Origin: Kribbella sp. NBC_01245
Lineage (GTDB): Bacteria; Actinomycetota; Actinomycetes; Propionibacteriales; Kribbellaceae
DNA: 64,000 bases
Assembly (NCBI RefSeq): GCF_036226525.1
Contig: NZ_CP108487.1
Coordinates: 6,076,001-6,140,000, forward strand
Direction: 5' to 3'
The translations under genes and the position numbers were made by a program. Under the pieces are notes generated by a model, which was given only the letters and a program-made list of their open reading frames with translations, did not search any database and was not told where the DNA came from. Shown here piece after piece: positions 24,326 through 33,464 of this stretch (positions are counted from its first letter, which is position 1; the number at the start of each line of letters is the position of its first letter).

Positions 24326-25108
24326 ATGAGTCGAGGCGTATTGGTGACAGGTGCATCCCGTGGTGTCGGTGCCGAGGTGGCGAGGGCCTTCGCGGCCGGT
24401 GGGGACCGGGTGGTGCTGCACTGCCGCGGCTCCGCCGACCGGGCCGAGGCGGTCCGCGCGTCGCTGCCCGGCGAGGGTCATGCCGTGGTGGTCGGCGACC
24501 TTGGCGATCCGGCCGCAATCCCTGCTATTGCTGAAGAATCGGCCCGCGTGCTCGGTCGCATCGACGTGCTCGTGAACAACGCCGCGATGTACGTCGACCA
24601 ACCCGTCGCGGGGTCCCGGCGGCTCGGTCATCCGCTCGCGGAGACGCCGTACGACGAGTGGGTGACGGCGTGGCGTCGTACGCTCGCGGTCAACCTGGAA
24701 GGCCCGGCCCATCTCACCTGGTGCGTGGCCCGGCAGATGATCGACGTCGAGCCCGCTGGCGGCGTACGACGTGGTGCCGTGGTGAACGTCGGGTCGCGTG
24801 GGGCGTTCCGCGGCGAGCCCGATGTGCCGGCGTACGGCGCGAGTAAGGCCGGTTTGCACGCGCTCGGGCAGTCCCTGGCGGCATCGCTGGCACCATTTGA
24901 CATCACGGTGACGTCAATCGCGCCCGGGTTCATCGCGACGGACTTGACCGAGGGCATGATCACCGAGGCCGTCCGGACGCAGAGCCCGTTCGGCCGGGTG
25001 GCGACGGCCGAGGAGGTCGCAAAGGCCGTGCTCTGGCTGGCCTCACCCGATGCCGTCTGGTCCAGCGGCGCCGTCCTCGACTTCAACGGCGCCTCGTACC
25101 TGCACTAA
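24326..25108 (+). CDS. Short-chain dehydrogenase/reductase (SDR)
   Basis: A 260-residue classical SDR. NAD(P)-binding TGASRGVG is near the N-terminus, followed by NNAAM, the catalytic Ser (VNVGSRG) and the YGASK motif (Tyr/Lys), then APGFIATDLTEGM. The ATG at 24326 or 24317 may be used. It is divergent from the RHH gene across the TGAYGTCA boxes and may be co-regulated. Two further boxes (TGACATCA 24898, TGACGTCA 24909) lie inside its coding region. Substrate unknown. Confidence 0.9.
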   Translation: MSRGVLVTGASRGVGAEVARAFAAGGDRVVLHCRGSADRAEAVRASLPGEGHAVVVGDLGDPAAIPAIAEESARVLGRIDVLVNNAAMYVDQPVAGSRRLGHPLAETPYDEWVTAWRRTLAVNLEGPAHLTWCVARQMIDVEPAGGVRRGAVVNVGSRGAFRGEPDVPAYGASKAGLHALGQSLAASLAPFDITVTSIAPGFIATDLTEGMITEAVRTQSPFGRVATAEEVAKAVLWLASPDAVWSSGAVLDFNGASYLH

Positions 25109-25174
25109 CCGGCCGCCCCGGTCCCTCCGGTCCACCCTTCCGTCTCTCCCACGAGTGGTCACATCTGAACCTCC

Positions 25175-25207
25175 CGTGAGTGGTCGGATCATACCCGACC
25201 ACTCGCG
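25175..25207. terminator. Bidirectional terminator between SDR and etfD
   Basis: GAGTGGTCGG-ATCATAC-CCGACCACTC is a perfect 10-bp stem extended to 13 by further pairs, lying between convergent genes. Confidence 0.8.
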
Positions 25208-25226
25208 GACGAAGGCGAAGGAGGGG

Positions 25227-27380
25227 CTAGGGGGCGCGCTTGACCGAGGCGAGCAGGAGCTGGGCGACGTCGGCGACCTCGACGGATTCGCGGGCCGAGC
25301 CGTCGGCCTGCTTCGCGGTCAGACCGTCCGACAGCATCACCCGGCAGAACGGGCAGCCCGTCGCGATCTTGTCCGCGCCGGTCTCCACCGCTTCGGTGGT
25401 GCGGTTGACGTTGATCCGGCTGCCGGTGTTCTCTTCCATCCACATCCGGGCACCACCCGCACCGCAGCAGAACGACTTCGTCTGGTTGCGCGGCATCTCC
25501 GCGAACTCGGCGCCCGGGATGATCTCGAGCAGCTCGCGCGGGGCGTCGTACACCTGGTTGTGGCGGCCGAGGTAGCAGGGGTCGTGGTAGGTGATCTTCT
25601 GGCCGTTGAGCGTGCTGTCGGCCGGTGCCACCGGGGTGAGCTTCTTCTCCCGGACGAGCCGGTTCAGCAGCTGCGTGTGGTGGATGACGTCGAGCTCGAC
25701 GCCCAGCTGGGAGTACTCGTTCTTCAAGGTGTTGAAGCAGTGCGCGCAGGTCGAGACGACCTTCTTCGCGCCGGTCTCCTTGAAGACCTCCGCGTTCTGC
25801 ATGGCCAGCTGCTGGAACACGAACTCGTTACCCGCACGCCGGGCCGGGTCGCCCGTACAGGTCTCACCATCGCCCAGTACGGCGAAGGAAACGCCTGCGA
25901 TGTTGAGGAGTTCGGCGACGGCCTGCGTGGTCTTCTTGGCCCGGTCCTCGTAGGCGCCGGCACAACCGACCCAGAACAGGTACTCCACCTCGGCGAGCGT
26001 TTCGACGTCCGTCCCGACCTGCTTGACCTCGAACGGCAGATCCTTGGCCCAGTCCATCCGGCCGGACGGGCTCATGTTCCACGGGTTGCCCTTGTTCTCC
26101 AGGCCCTTGAACAGGCCGTTCAGCTCGGAGGGGAAGGACGACTCGATCAGCACCTGGTAGCGCCGCATGTCCATGATCGCGTCGACGTGCTCGATGTCGA
26201 CCGGGCACTGCTGCACGCACGCGCCACACGACGTACAGGCCCAGAGCGCCTCCTCGTCGATGACCGCCACGTCGGCCGGACCGACCAGCGGCTTCTCCAT
26301 CTCGGCCTTGACCAGGTCGGACAGCGAGTTGCGCTCCTCGTCGGAAGCGGCCAGCAGGTACGGCGCTTTGGCGTACGCGTGCTCGCGCAGGTTCATCACC
26401 ACGAGCTTCGGCGACAGCGGCTTCTCGGTGTTCCAGGCCGGGCACTGCGACTGGCACCGGCCGCACTCCGTGCAGGTGGTGAAGTCGAGCAGGCCCTTCC
26501 AGGTGAAGTCCTCGACCTTGCCGACCCCGAGAGCGGCGTCCTCGTCGAGCTCCTCGATGTTCTCGAAGTCGATCGGCTCGCCCTTGACCATGATCGGCTG
26601 CAGCGCGCCCAGCGCCGTACCGCCGTCGGCCTCGCGCTTGAACCAGATGTTCGGCCAGGCGGTGAAGCGGTGCCAGGCCACACCCATGGTGGCGTTCAGC
26701 GAGATCGTGATCATCCACGCGAACGAGATCAGGATCTTCACCATCGCGACCAGGTAGATCGCGTTCTCCAGCGCGTGCTGCGACGTACCGCTGAGCGCTT
26801 CGCCGAGGAAGAACGTCATCGGGAAGTGGAAGACCGAGGCCTCGTCGCCGGCCAGCGCGTACTCCAGGCCGCGCAGCGCGAGGATGCAGACCAGGACGCC
26901 GGCGATCGTGTACTCGACGTAGTACGCCTGCCAGGCGCGAGACCCGAAGAAGCGGCTGTACCGGCCTTCGGATCCGCTCGGCAGGTGCCGCAGCCGGATG
27001 ATCATCAGGGCCACGATCGCGATCAGGCCGGTCCAGGTGAGGAACTCGCTGACCCACTCGAAAACGAACCAGTGGCCGATGATCGGCAGCACCCAGTGCG
27101 CGTCGAAGAGCTGGCCGAACGCGGTCACCAGGCTGAGGAACAGCCCGATGAACCCGAACGCGACGAACCAGTGCAGTACGCCGATGTGGCTCCACTGCAA
27201 CATCCGGGTGTGCAGCAACGTCTCCTTGGCGAGGGTGACGCTGCGCTGGACCGGCTCGTCGGCCCGCTTGACCGGCTGCCCGAGCCGGATCACCGACACC
27301 ATGTGCCCGATCGTCTTCGCGAACAGCGCGACTCCGATGAGCGCCACGGTGAGCGAGACGACGATGGCGAAGATCTGCAT
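25227..27380 (-). CDS. etfD: Membrane-bound Fe-S oxidoreductase, EtfD/Rv0338c-like
   Basis: A 717-residue protein. The N-terminal membrane domain has about five to six helices (residues 1-235). Then come two 4Fe-4S motifs, CTECGRCQSQCP (about residue 302) and CTSCGACVQQCP (about 380), and two CCG cysteine-rich domains (GCAGAYEDRA region; CCGAGGARMW near 640). This is the architecture of the mycobacterial protein proposed as electron-transfer-flavoprotein dehydrogenase, passing electrons from fatty-acid beta-oxidation via EtfBA to quinone. No etfBA lies in the window. The function follows from family knowledge. Confidence 0.87.
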   Translation of the reverse strand: MQIFAIVVSLTVALIGVALFAKTIGHMVSVIRLGQPVKRADEPVQRSVTLAKETLLHTRMLQWSHIGVLHWFVAFGFIGLFLSLVTAFGQLFDAHWVLPIIGHWFVFEWVSEFLTWTGLIAIVALMIIRLRHLPSGSEGRYSRFFGSRAWQAYYVEYTIAGVLVCILALRGLEYALAGDEASVFHFPMTFFLGEALSGTSQHALENAIYLVAMVKILISFAWMITISLNATMGVAWHRFTAWPNIWFKREADGGTALGALQPIMVKGEPIDFENIEELDEDAALGVGKVEDFTWKGLLDFTTCTECGRCQSQCPAWNTEKPLSPKLVVMNLREHAYAKAPYLLAASDEERNSLSDLVKAEMEKPLVGPADVAVIDEEALWACTSCGACVQQCPVDIEHVDAIMDMRRYQVLIESSFPSELNGLFKGLENKGNPWNMSPSGRMDWAKDLPFEVKQVGTDVETLAEVEYLFWVGCAGAYEDRAKKTTQAVAELLNIAGVSFAVLGDGETCTGDPARRAGNEFVFQQLAMQNAEVFKETGAKKVVSTCAHCFNTLKNEYSQLGVELDVIHHTQLLNRLVREKKLTPVAPADSTLNGQKITYHDPCYLGRHNQVYDAPRELLEIIPGAEFAEMPRNQTKSFCCGAGGARMWMEENTGSRINVNRTTEAVETGADKIATGCPFCRVMLSDGLTAKQADGSARESVEVADVAQLLLASVKRAP

Positions 27381-27543
27381 ACCAGTGATCGTATTGGCTG
27401 GTTACCGGTGAGTCATGGTGGTGTCACCTGTGTCACGGCTCAGTTCGGTATGGCCCCTATCACGAAGGTCTGCCTAACCACGGCGACCGGCGGTTTGAAA
27501 TTCTTCCTGTTTGTCTTGAGCGGATGAACTTAGGTTCCAGTTC

Positions 27544-27834
27544 ATGCGTAAAGTACTGATCGGACTACTCGCTGTAGTGCAGTTGGCCGTGGTGGCCCGG
27601 GAGCCGACGCCGGCACCGGCCGACCCGGGCGACGACGGGCCCTTCGCCTCGGCCGTTCACGTCATCGGCCGGGTCTCCGCGGGGCCGAAGCTGAAGCTCC
27701 GTACGGAGGCGCGCAGGATCGCTCGGTATGACGGCCGCAAGATCGAGGCGCTGACCTGCCTCACCCCGTCCTGTGGCTCGATGCTGCTGGGCACCGACGA
27801 CGAGAACCTCGGTGGCTGGTTGCGCCGTACCTGA
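27544..27834 (+). CDS. Small secreted hypothetical protein
   Basis: A 96-residue protein with a short hydrophobic start (VLIGLLAVVQLAVVA) resembling a signal peptide, then APADPGDD and a domain with two cysteines (LTCLTPSCGS) that may form a disulfide. It is likely exported. No family recognised. Confidence 0.6.
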   Translation: MRKVLIGLLAVVQLAVVAREPTPAPADPGDDGPFASAVHVIGRVSAGPKLKLRTEARRIARYDGRKIEALTCLTPSCGSMLLGTDDENLGGWLRRT

Positions 27835-27948
27835 GAACCTTGCCCGAAAGGGCATTACGAGGTGGACGGACGCCGTCAGGCGGCGCACGATGGAATCGGG
27901 TGAGCCGGCCATTGGGGGGTACGGCGCCCGCTTCGAGGGGATTTCGTG

Positions 27949-28110
27949 ATGCCTGATCTGGAAGAGGAGATCATCGAGCAATTCGTTGCTCCGGATGACG
28001 ATGACGACGACGGTTACGACCTGCCGGCGTTCGACGAGGATGAGCCGCTGGATGACCCGGGCGGTTTCGACGACGATGACGAGCTGCAGCGGTACGACGG
28101 GGGGAGCTGA
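27949..28110 (+). CDS. Small acidic protein (53 aa) preceding the M15-like peptidase
   Basis: The frame from the ATG at 27949 (GTG at 27946 also in frame) encodes 53 residues, about half Asp/Glu (APDDDDDDGYDLPAFDEDEP). It ends 2 bp before the peptidase start, indicating co-translation. A highly acidic partner could bind or inhibit the downstream protein. No recognised family. Confidence 0.6.
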   Translation: MPDLEEEIIEQFVAPDDDDDDGYDLPAFDEDEPLDDPGGFDDDDELQRYDGGS

Positions 28111-28112
28111 TC

Positions 28113-28880
28113 ATGCCCGCCTTGGCCTTTCGTGGCGTCGAGATGAACCAGCGCTCGATCGACATGCTGGAAGAGGCCGAGCGCCTTCTCGGTTTCAAGC
28201 TCAAAATCGTGCAGGGCTCGTTCAACGGCGGCGCGGTCGAGGCGTCCGCTGACGTCCACGATGGCGGCGGCGCGGCGGACATCCGCTCGAGGACCCTGAA
28301 CGACGCACAGGTCCACCGGGTGCTGGTGGAACTCCGCCGGGTCGGGTGGGCCGCCTGGTTGCGAACGCGCACGCAGGGCTTCGACCCGCACATCCACGCC
28401 GTCGCGATCGGCGACACGGAGTTGTCGCCCGGAGCCGCGCGGCAGGTCAAGCGCTACAAGAACGGCCTGAACGGGCTTGCCAGCGGCGGCAAGGACGACG
28501 GCCCGCCGGGATTCCGGGCGATGACGTGGGAGAAGTACCAGGAGATCCGCGACGAGGCGCGCGCCGTACACGGGATGCCGACCGCCTTCCCCGTGCAGGA
28601 CGTGACCATCTCGATCACGTCGGTCCGGATGGCGGCCGCGGGCGAACCGATCAGCCACACCCGCGCGAAGGACGCCGAGCAGTTCATGGCGTTCGCCTTC
28701 AAGGGCATCGAAGTGATCCCCGTGACGACGTTCATGGCCTGGCGAAAGACCCGCGAAGCCCGCTTCTTCGTCTTCGCCGTCAAACGCGTCCAAGCCCACT
28801 TCAAACTCCGCCAAGACGGCGACCCCGGCCCCATCACCATGGGGACCCTAGAACAATTCGGCTACACCATCACCGACTGA
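28113..28880 (+). CDS. Peptidase M15-like / peptidoglycan-binding protein
   Basis: A 255-residue protein. The N-terminal half has the Zn-peptidase M15-like pattern: SFNGGAV ... HDGGGAADI (His and Asp ligands), then HIHAVAIG (His-x-His). The C-terminus resembles a peptidoglycan-binding 1 motif (FKLRQDGDPGPITMGTLEQF). There is no signal peptide, so export may need another route. It is probably a D,D- or L,D-carboxypeptidase-like cell wall enzyme, assigned from motifs only. Confidence 0.65.
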   Translation: MPALAFRGVEMNQRSIDMLEEAERLLGFKLKIVQGSFNGGAVEASADVHDGGGAADIRSRTLNDAQVHRVLVELRRVGWAAWLRTRTQGFDPHIHAVAIGDTELSPGAARQVKRYKNGLNGLASGGKDDGPPGFRAMTWEKYQEIRDEARAVHGMPTAFPVQDVTISITSVRMAAAGEPISHTRAKDAEQFMAFAFKGIEVIPVTTFMAWRKTREARFFVFAVKRVQAHFKLRQDGDPGPITMGTLEQFGYTITD

Positions 28881-28889
28881 CAGAGGAAA

Positions 28890-28920
28890 GCCGGCCGCCC
28901 CCTTTAAGAGGACGGCCGGC
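28890..28920. terminator. Bidirectional terminator
   Basis: GCCGGCCG / CGGCCGGC arms with a 15-nt loop between the convergent peptidase and metalloprotease genes. Confidence 0.75.
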
Positions 28921-28936
28921 CCTGTTCCAGCTGGTG

Positions 28937-31828
28937 TTACTTGGTGCCGAAGACCTGGATTTCTGCCATGTCCATGAACGAGCAGCCGGCGAAGCCGCCG
29001 TCCGGGCAGTTCGTGGCGATGTCCGGGACCTGCGGGCTGAGGATCCAGAAGCGGACGTGCTTTACGCCCGTGTTGTTGGCCGTGGCCGGGACCTCGTTGT
29101 ACTTGCCGCGGTTGGCCGCCGTGAAGGTGCCCTCGGCGGCGGTCGCCCACGTCGTACCGTCGGCGGAGGTCTCCACCTTGTAGCCGCCGGTCGACGCGCT
29201 ACCCGGGTCACCACACTGCGGCGACGGGTCGATCGAGAAGGTGTTGATCGTCACGGCCTCGGGCAGGTCGATGACGACGTTCTTCGGGATCGGGGTATTG
29301 GTCGGCGTACCGGCGTCATCACCCGTGGTGCTGCCCCAACCGGTGCCCTGGGCGCCGTCGATCGCGCCGGCCGGGCCGCAGCCGAACTGCGAGTAGTCCG
29401 GGCCGGTGAAGGAGGCGAGCTTGCCGCCACCGCTGGCCGAGGCCCAGTTGCGCCGCGGCGAGAAGTTCGCCGTGGTGCCGCCGGCCTTGACCGTGACGGG
29501 CTGGGTGAGGAACTCGTAACCGCCACCCGCGACGACGACCTTCGGGTACGTACCCGGGAGGACGTTGTCGAAGGAGTACTTGCCGTCGGCGCCGGTCACG
29601 TCGGAGTAGTCACCGGTGTAACCCGAGTCGTGCCCACCGATGAAGACCAGCGCGCCCTGCACCGGCTGACCGGTGACCTTGTCGGTCACGGTGCCGCTGA
29701 CGGTCGCACCCGGCGCGCTCGGCGGCAGGTGGAAGTCCTCGGCGGGGAAGGCGTCGCCACCGTCGATCGCACCGGCGAACCAGCCCATGCCACGGTTGGC
29801 GAAGACCTGCCAGAGGACCTTGTTGTTGGCGCCGTTGTGCGCTACCCAGTCGGCCTGGATGACCGCGTTGCGCATGTCCAGCATGGTCGGGTCGTTGGCG
29901 GACAGCTCCATCGCCCGGGTGATCAGCAGGTTGGCCTTGGTCCGGCCGAGGCGCTCGCGAATGTCCCACATCGTCTGGGCCCAGATCTCACCGGAGGCGT
30001 GAACCTGCGGCGCACCGCCGACGGTCGGGAAGTCGCCGTACGTGTAACCGCCCTGCGAACCGTCGAGGGCGACGCACTTCTTGGCGACCGCGCGCACGCG
30101 GCAGTCGATCGCCTGGGTGCGAATCGTGTCGCCGCCGAGGACGTACTTGCCTTCGAGCACCTCGCCGGCCGCCGTGGTGTCGGTCTCGAAGCCCTGCGAA
30201 ACCAGGTAGTCGAGCGCGTAGTAGTCGCTCCACGCCTCGCCCATCGCGCCGGCCTGGATGCTGTTCAGTGTCGAGTTGCCGCTGGCGTCGACCACGAGCC
30301 GGTTCGACAGACCGTGCGTGTACTCGTGGTAGAGGATGGCCGCGTCGTTCGACGAGCTGCTCGACACGATGCCGTCGCCACCGAACAGGTACATCTGCAT
30401 CAACGGCGAGTTGCCATCGGGCGGCGTACCCATGTTCGCGTTGTTCAGGTGGTTGACGTCTGGCAGTCCGTTAGCCGTATTCGCACCGTCGAGGGCGTTC
30501 AGGACGACCGGGTCGCCACCGTTGCGCTCGAAGTTACCGGCGGCCGCGGTGAAGGAGATCGGCGGCTTGCGCAGGTAGTTGTGGAAGTTGCTGGCCAGGT
30601 AGAAGCCGTTGGTGACGTCCTGGTTCAGGTTGGTCCGCCACGAGTCGGCCTTGGCCGGGTCCCAGGTGCAGACGAACGCCGCCGTACAGGTCGTGCCCGC
30701 GAACGGGGTGAGCTTGTACTCCGCGCCGGTCGCAGTGCCGGGCGCCTTGACGGTCTCGCCCGGGTTCGCCTTGTTGTCATCGTTGATATCGGCGTAGGCC
30801 TGGACCCAGTAGCCCTTGTCCAGCGTCTGCGCGCCCTTCGGCAGGAAGCCGAGGTTGTAGAAGTTCTTCACGACCTGGGTTCCGCCCTTGGCGGCGCCCG
30901 GGTAGTTGTCCTGCACGAGGCCGTCGCCGTTCGCGTGCGAGACCAGGTCCCGGCGGTACAGCGTCGAGCCGGTCTCGGCGTCCACAACGTGGGTGTAGAG
31001 CAGATCGCCACCCGCGTTGACGTACGTCGACCAGCCCTTGCGCAGGCCGTTCCCGGTGACGAACCAGACCTGCTTCGCGAAGTCGCCGTTGCGCCACTTG
31101 GTGACGGCGCCGGACTTGCTGACCTCCGCCGACTTCGGCATCGTGCCGAGGTCCTTGGCGGCGGTGACCCGGGCCTCGGAGGCGGTCAGCGTGACCGCGC
31201 GCTTCGCCGCACCCTGGGCCTGACCGACGACGCCTGCCACCGGCGAGCCCTGGATCGAGATGATCTGGCCCTTCTTGGTGACGTGGGCCTGCAGACCGTT
31301 GCCGAAGACCTCGATCCCGTCCACGACCTGGAGCCAGGACAGGTGGGTGGTGCCGAGGTTGTCGACGTACGACTTGCGCAGTTTCAGCGTGCCGAGGTCG
31401 GACGCGGACAGCTTGAAGATGTCCGGGTGGCTCTTGACGTAGTCGAGCACCACGTCGGCCGGCTTCTTGGTGCTGGCCGCGGTCAGGAAGCCGTTCAGCT
31501 TCGAGACCTGCTCCGGGGTGCCGGTGTTCGGGTCGACCGAGACGACGCCCTGCGAGCCGAGCGAGTCGCGGAACTTCTCGCTGCCGGCGGTCTCCTTCGC
31601 GAGCACCTTCGCGGCACGGGCATAGGTCGAGCGGAGGTTCGGCGTACGGGCGTCGTAGTTGCCCTTACGCTCCTTCGCGGCGGTTTCGGACTGAACGGGT
31701 GCCGCCGGGTCTGGCGAGGCAGTCGGCTTGGCCGCCAGCGCACCGGTGCTGACCGTCATGGCCAGCACTGTGGTGGCAGACACGGCTGAGACTGCCAGGA
31801 GCCCCCGCCCTCTGCGTGCGTTTGTCAC
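28937..31828 (-). CDS. Secreted M36 (fungalysin-type) metallopeptidase with C-terminal accessory domains
   Basis: A 963-residue precursor. The signal peptide is followed by an FTP-type propeptide. The catalytic domain has HEYTH near residue 500 and the third ligand Glu in GEAWSDYYA about 28 residues later. A carboxypeptidase-regulatory-like beta domain follows (GTVTDKVTGQPVQGALVFIG), then a C-terminal discoidin-like domain (VVIDLPEAVTINTFSID ... MAEIQVFG). The GTG start at 31828 has GGAG upstream. It is a zinc endoprotease for extracellular protein degradation. It appears complete. Confidence 0.92.
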   Translation of the reverse strand: MTNARRGRGLLAVSAVSATTVLAMTVSTGALAAKPTASPDPAAPVQSETAAKERKGNYDARTPNLRSTYARAAKVLAKETAGSEKFRDSLGSQGVVSVDPNTGTPEQVSKLNGFLTAASTKKPADVVLDYVKSHPDIFKLSASDLGTLKLRKSYVDNLGTTHLSWLQVVDGIEVFGNGLQAHVTKKGQIISIQGSPVAGVVGQAQGAAKRAVTLTASEARVTAAKDLGTMPKSAEVSKSGAVTKWRNGDFAKQVWFVTGNGLRKGWSTYVNAGGDLLYTHVVDAETGSTLYRRDLVSHANGDGLVQDNYPGAAKGGTQVVKNFYNLGFLPKGAQTLDKGYWVQAYADINDDNKANPGETVKAPGTATGAEYKLTPFAGTTCTAAFVCTWDPAKADSWRTNLNQDVTNGFYLASNFHNYLRKPPISFTAAAGNFERNGGDPVVLNALDGANTANGLPDVNHLNNANMGTPPDGNSPLMQMYLFGGDGIVSSSSSNDAAILYHEYTHGLSNRLVVDASGNSTLNSIQAGAMGEAWSDYYALDYLVSQGFETDTTAAGEVLEGKYVLGGDTIRTQAIDCRVRAVAKKCVALDGSQGGYTYGDFPTVGGAPQVHASGEIWAQTMWDIRERLGRTKANLLITRAMELSANDPTMLDMRNAVIQADWVAHNGANNKVLWQVFANRGMGWFAGAIDGGDAFPAEDFHLPPSAPGATVSGTVTDKVTGQPVQGALVFIGGHDSGYTGDYSDVTGADGKYSFDNVLPGTYPKVVVAGGGYEFLTQPVTVKAGGTTANFSPRRNWASASGGGKLASFTGPDYSQFGCGPAGAIDGAQGTGWGSTTGDDAGTPTNTPIPKNVVIDLPEAVTINTFSIDPSPQCGDPGSASTGGYKVETSADGTTWATAAEGTFTAANRGKYNEVPATANNTGVKHVRFWILSPQVPDIATNCPDGGFAGCSFMDMAEIQVFGTK

Positions 31829-31871
31829 AGCATTCGCTCCATGAAGTTTTCCGCGGATCGCCCTCCACGAC

Positions 31872-31901
31872 CCGTCCGGGCCTGACCTTAGGCCCGGACG
31901 G
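31872..31901 (-). terminator. Hairpin terminator downstream of the 321-aa membrane protein gene
   Basis: Perfect 11-bp arms (CCGTCCGGGCC / GGCCCGGACGG) with an 8-nt loop, 34 bp past the stop of the membrane protein gene and upstream of the M36 start. Confidence 0.75.
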
Positions 31902-31935
31902 ACCGTACACGGAAGGGATCTGCGCGTAATGATGC

Positions 31936-32901
31936 TCAGTCGAGGGATTGCCTTCTCTTTGTCACCAGTACGGCGGTCGTGGCGAGCGTGGTGCCGGCCG
32001 CTAAGGCCCCGGCGGCGAGCAAGGTCGGAGCCGTCGGATGGATCAGCGCCTCGCCATGCAGCGCCTGCCAGGTGGTGAGCCAGATCAGGCCGAGCCAGGC
32101 GGCCGCGCCGATGAAGACCAGGGCTGTACGACGACCCTCCGAACGCAGTCGGGGGAAACGGTTGGCCAGTACGACCAGCGCGAGCGCGATCAGCGGGATG
32201 GCCTGCAGGGAGTGGATGCCGAGGAAGTGACCGATGCGCAGGTCGCCGGAGTCGGTGTTCCAGCCCATGATCGGCAGGCCGCCACCGCCGTCGTCGCCGC
32301 CGACTGTATGCGCGCCCATATGCGGCCGCTCTCCGGTCTCGGCTTCGGTACGCAGCTGGCTCGCCGTCGGGTTGAACATCAGGTTGCCGAGCAGCATGCC
32401 GCCAAGCGTGGTGAGCAGCGCCAGCCGGATGCTCCAGCGCAGCGCCCGATCGCCGGGCTTGTCGAACAGCAGCACGATCGCCATCACCAGCACCGCGGCC
32501 CAGATCAAGTAGATCGTCGTGGCCAGGATGTTGTGCACGAGCTGGTCCGTCGGCGTCGACATGTTGAAATGCAGCAGCCGCCCTCGGACCACGACCTGGC
32601 CGATGATGATCGCGGTCTCCACCGCCATCCCGACCGCGACGATCGTGCCCAGCCACCAGCCGAGCCGCTTCGCCTTCGTCTGCAGCGACAGCATCCACGC
32701 GAGTGTGCCGGTGTAGATCGCGAACGAGATCATGAACTTCAGCGGCTTCATCCAGATCGGATGGCCGAGCAGTTCCCGATCGTCGAAGATCGCGCCGCCG
32801 ATCCCGACGAAGACCAGTAATCCCATGACGGCCGTGATGACGAGCAGCGGACGATGCAAACGGGCGGGCCGCACCATGGGCGGCGACGATGTGGTGACCA
32901 T
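31936..32901 (-). CDS. Conserved multi-pass membrane protein
   Basis: A 321-residue protein with about seven to eight hydrophobic segments (for example LLVITAVMGLLVFVGIGGAI, TIYLIWAAVLVMAIVLLF). A Gly/Asp-rich loop (GGDDGGGGLPIMGWN) follows residue 190, and several conserved-looking His residues sit near membrane edges (HFLGIHSLQ, TWQALHGEALIH). It could be a heme- or metal-related membrane protein, but I cannot name a family. Confidence 0.75.
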   Translation of the reverse strand: MVTTSSPPMVRPARLHRPLLVITAVMGLLVFVGIGGAIFDDRELLGHPIWMKPLKFMISFAIYTGTLAWMLSLQTKAKRLGWWLGTIVAVGMAVETAIIIGQVVVRGRLLHFNMSTPTDQLVHNILATTIYLIWAAVLVMAIVLLFDKPGDRALRWSIRLALLTTLGGMLLGNLMFNPTASQLRTEAETGERPHMGAHTVGGDDGGGGLPIMGWNTDSGDLRIGHFLGIHSLQAIPLIALALVVLANRFPRLRSEGRRTALVFIGAAAWLGLIWLTTWQALHGEALIHPTAPTLLAAGALAAGTTLATTAVLVTKRRQSLD

Positions 32902-33026
32902 GCATCGATGCTCGGCTTTCCCGGCCGCGCGGACAGGAGTGCCAGAATCCCTACCTCGGTAGACCTTTCCCTACCCTGACCCACCCCTAAGGGTCCTTTG
33001 TTTCAAAGGGTTTCCGGGATCGGCTC

Positions 33027-33039
33027 GGTACGTCGTACC
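33027..33039. repeat. Palindrome GGTACGTCGTACC just before a gene start
   Basis: Identical to the 13-mer at 2205-2217 and inverse-centred relative to 2229-2241. Here it sits 8 bp before the ATG at 33048. A further dyad, CCTTTG-TTT-CAAAGG, is at 32995-33009. Confidence 0.6.
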
Positions 33040-33047
33040 GTCGTGTG

Positions 33048-33464
33048 ATGAGCGACCTCTTCGCACGCGCGAAGGCCCTCCAGGTCGAGGCGTACGACGT
33101 CCTCGCCCACCTCAACCTGCCAGCCGCCTACCCCTCCTTCGGCCCACCCGTGCTCATCGGCAGCGCCCTCTCCGGCCTGATGGTCTACCGCGACCTAGAC
33201 GTCATGTTCGATGCGCCATCGGCCACGGCGGCCGACGTCCTCGCCGGACTCGCGCGCCTCGCGGAACGACCGGGCCTACTGGCAGCCGACTTCCGCGACG
33301 AACGCGCCGGTTCCGACTATGCGACGAGTGGACGCGTTGTGCACCCGTTCCAGAGCCGAGTGGTGTCCCTGCGTCCGGGATTACGCGGCGAGCGTTCGGG
33401 TGCACAACGCGTCCACTCGTCGCATAGTCGACGACTGCCGCCACCCGGGGCGCGGGTTAGGTGA
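33048..33464 (+). pseudogene. Truncated nucleotidyltransferase-like protein gene
   Basis: The first 88 residues (KALQVEAYDVLAHLNL, then SALSGLMVYRDLDVMFDAP) match the N-terminal half of a family of about 190-residue nucleotidyltransferase-like proteins with the conserved G-x-G/D-x-D region (VLIGSALSGLMVYRDLDV). From 33314 the frame runs into a 34-bp inverted repeat and continues as junk to 33464. The C-terminal half is missing, so the gene is probably non-functional. The family call is from pattern memory. Confidence 0.65.
33314..33430. repeat. 34-bp perfect inverted repeat with 49-bp spacer
   Basis: Arms 33314-33347 and 33397-33430 are perfect complements (left arm starts CGACTATGCGACGAG, right arm ends CTCGTCGCATAGTCG). 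The structure coincides with the truncation point of the upstream gene. It may act as a terminator or be the trace of a small palindromic insertion. Confidence 0.9.

Noticed and set aside
25050..27527. Plus-strand open frame opposite the EtfD-like gene
   Set aside because: Antisense shadow of a well-supported Fe-S protein; no recognisable domain or ribosome site.
28346..31789. Plus-strand open frame of over 1,100 codons opposite the M36 protease
   Set aside because: Antisense shadow; the protease on the minus strand has signal peptide, HEYTH and accessory domains, while this frame has low-complexity Arg/Val/Gly sequence only.
33202..33444. Minus-strand open frame across the 33314 inverted repeat
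   Set aside because: It only reads the palindrome; its protein mirrors the plus-strand reading because the arms are complementary.
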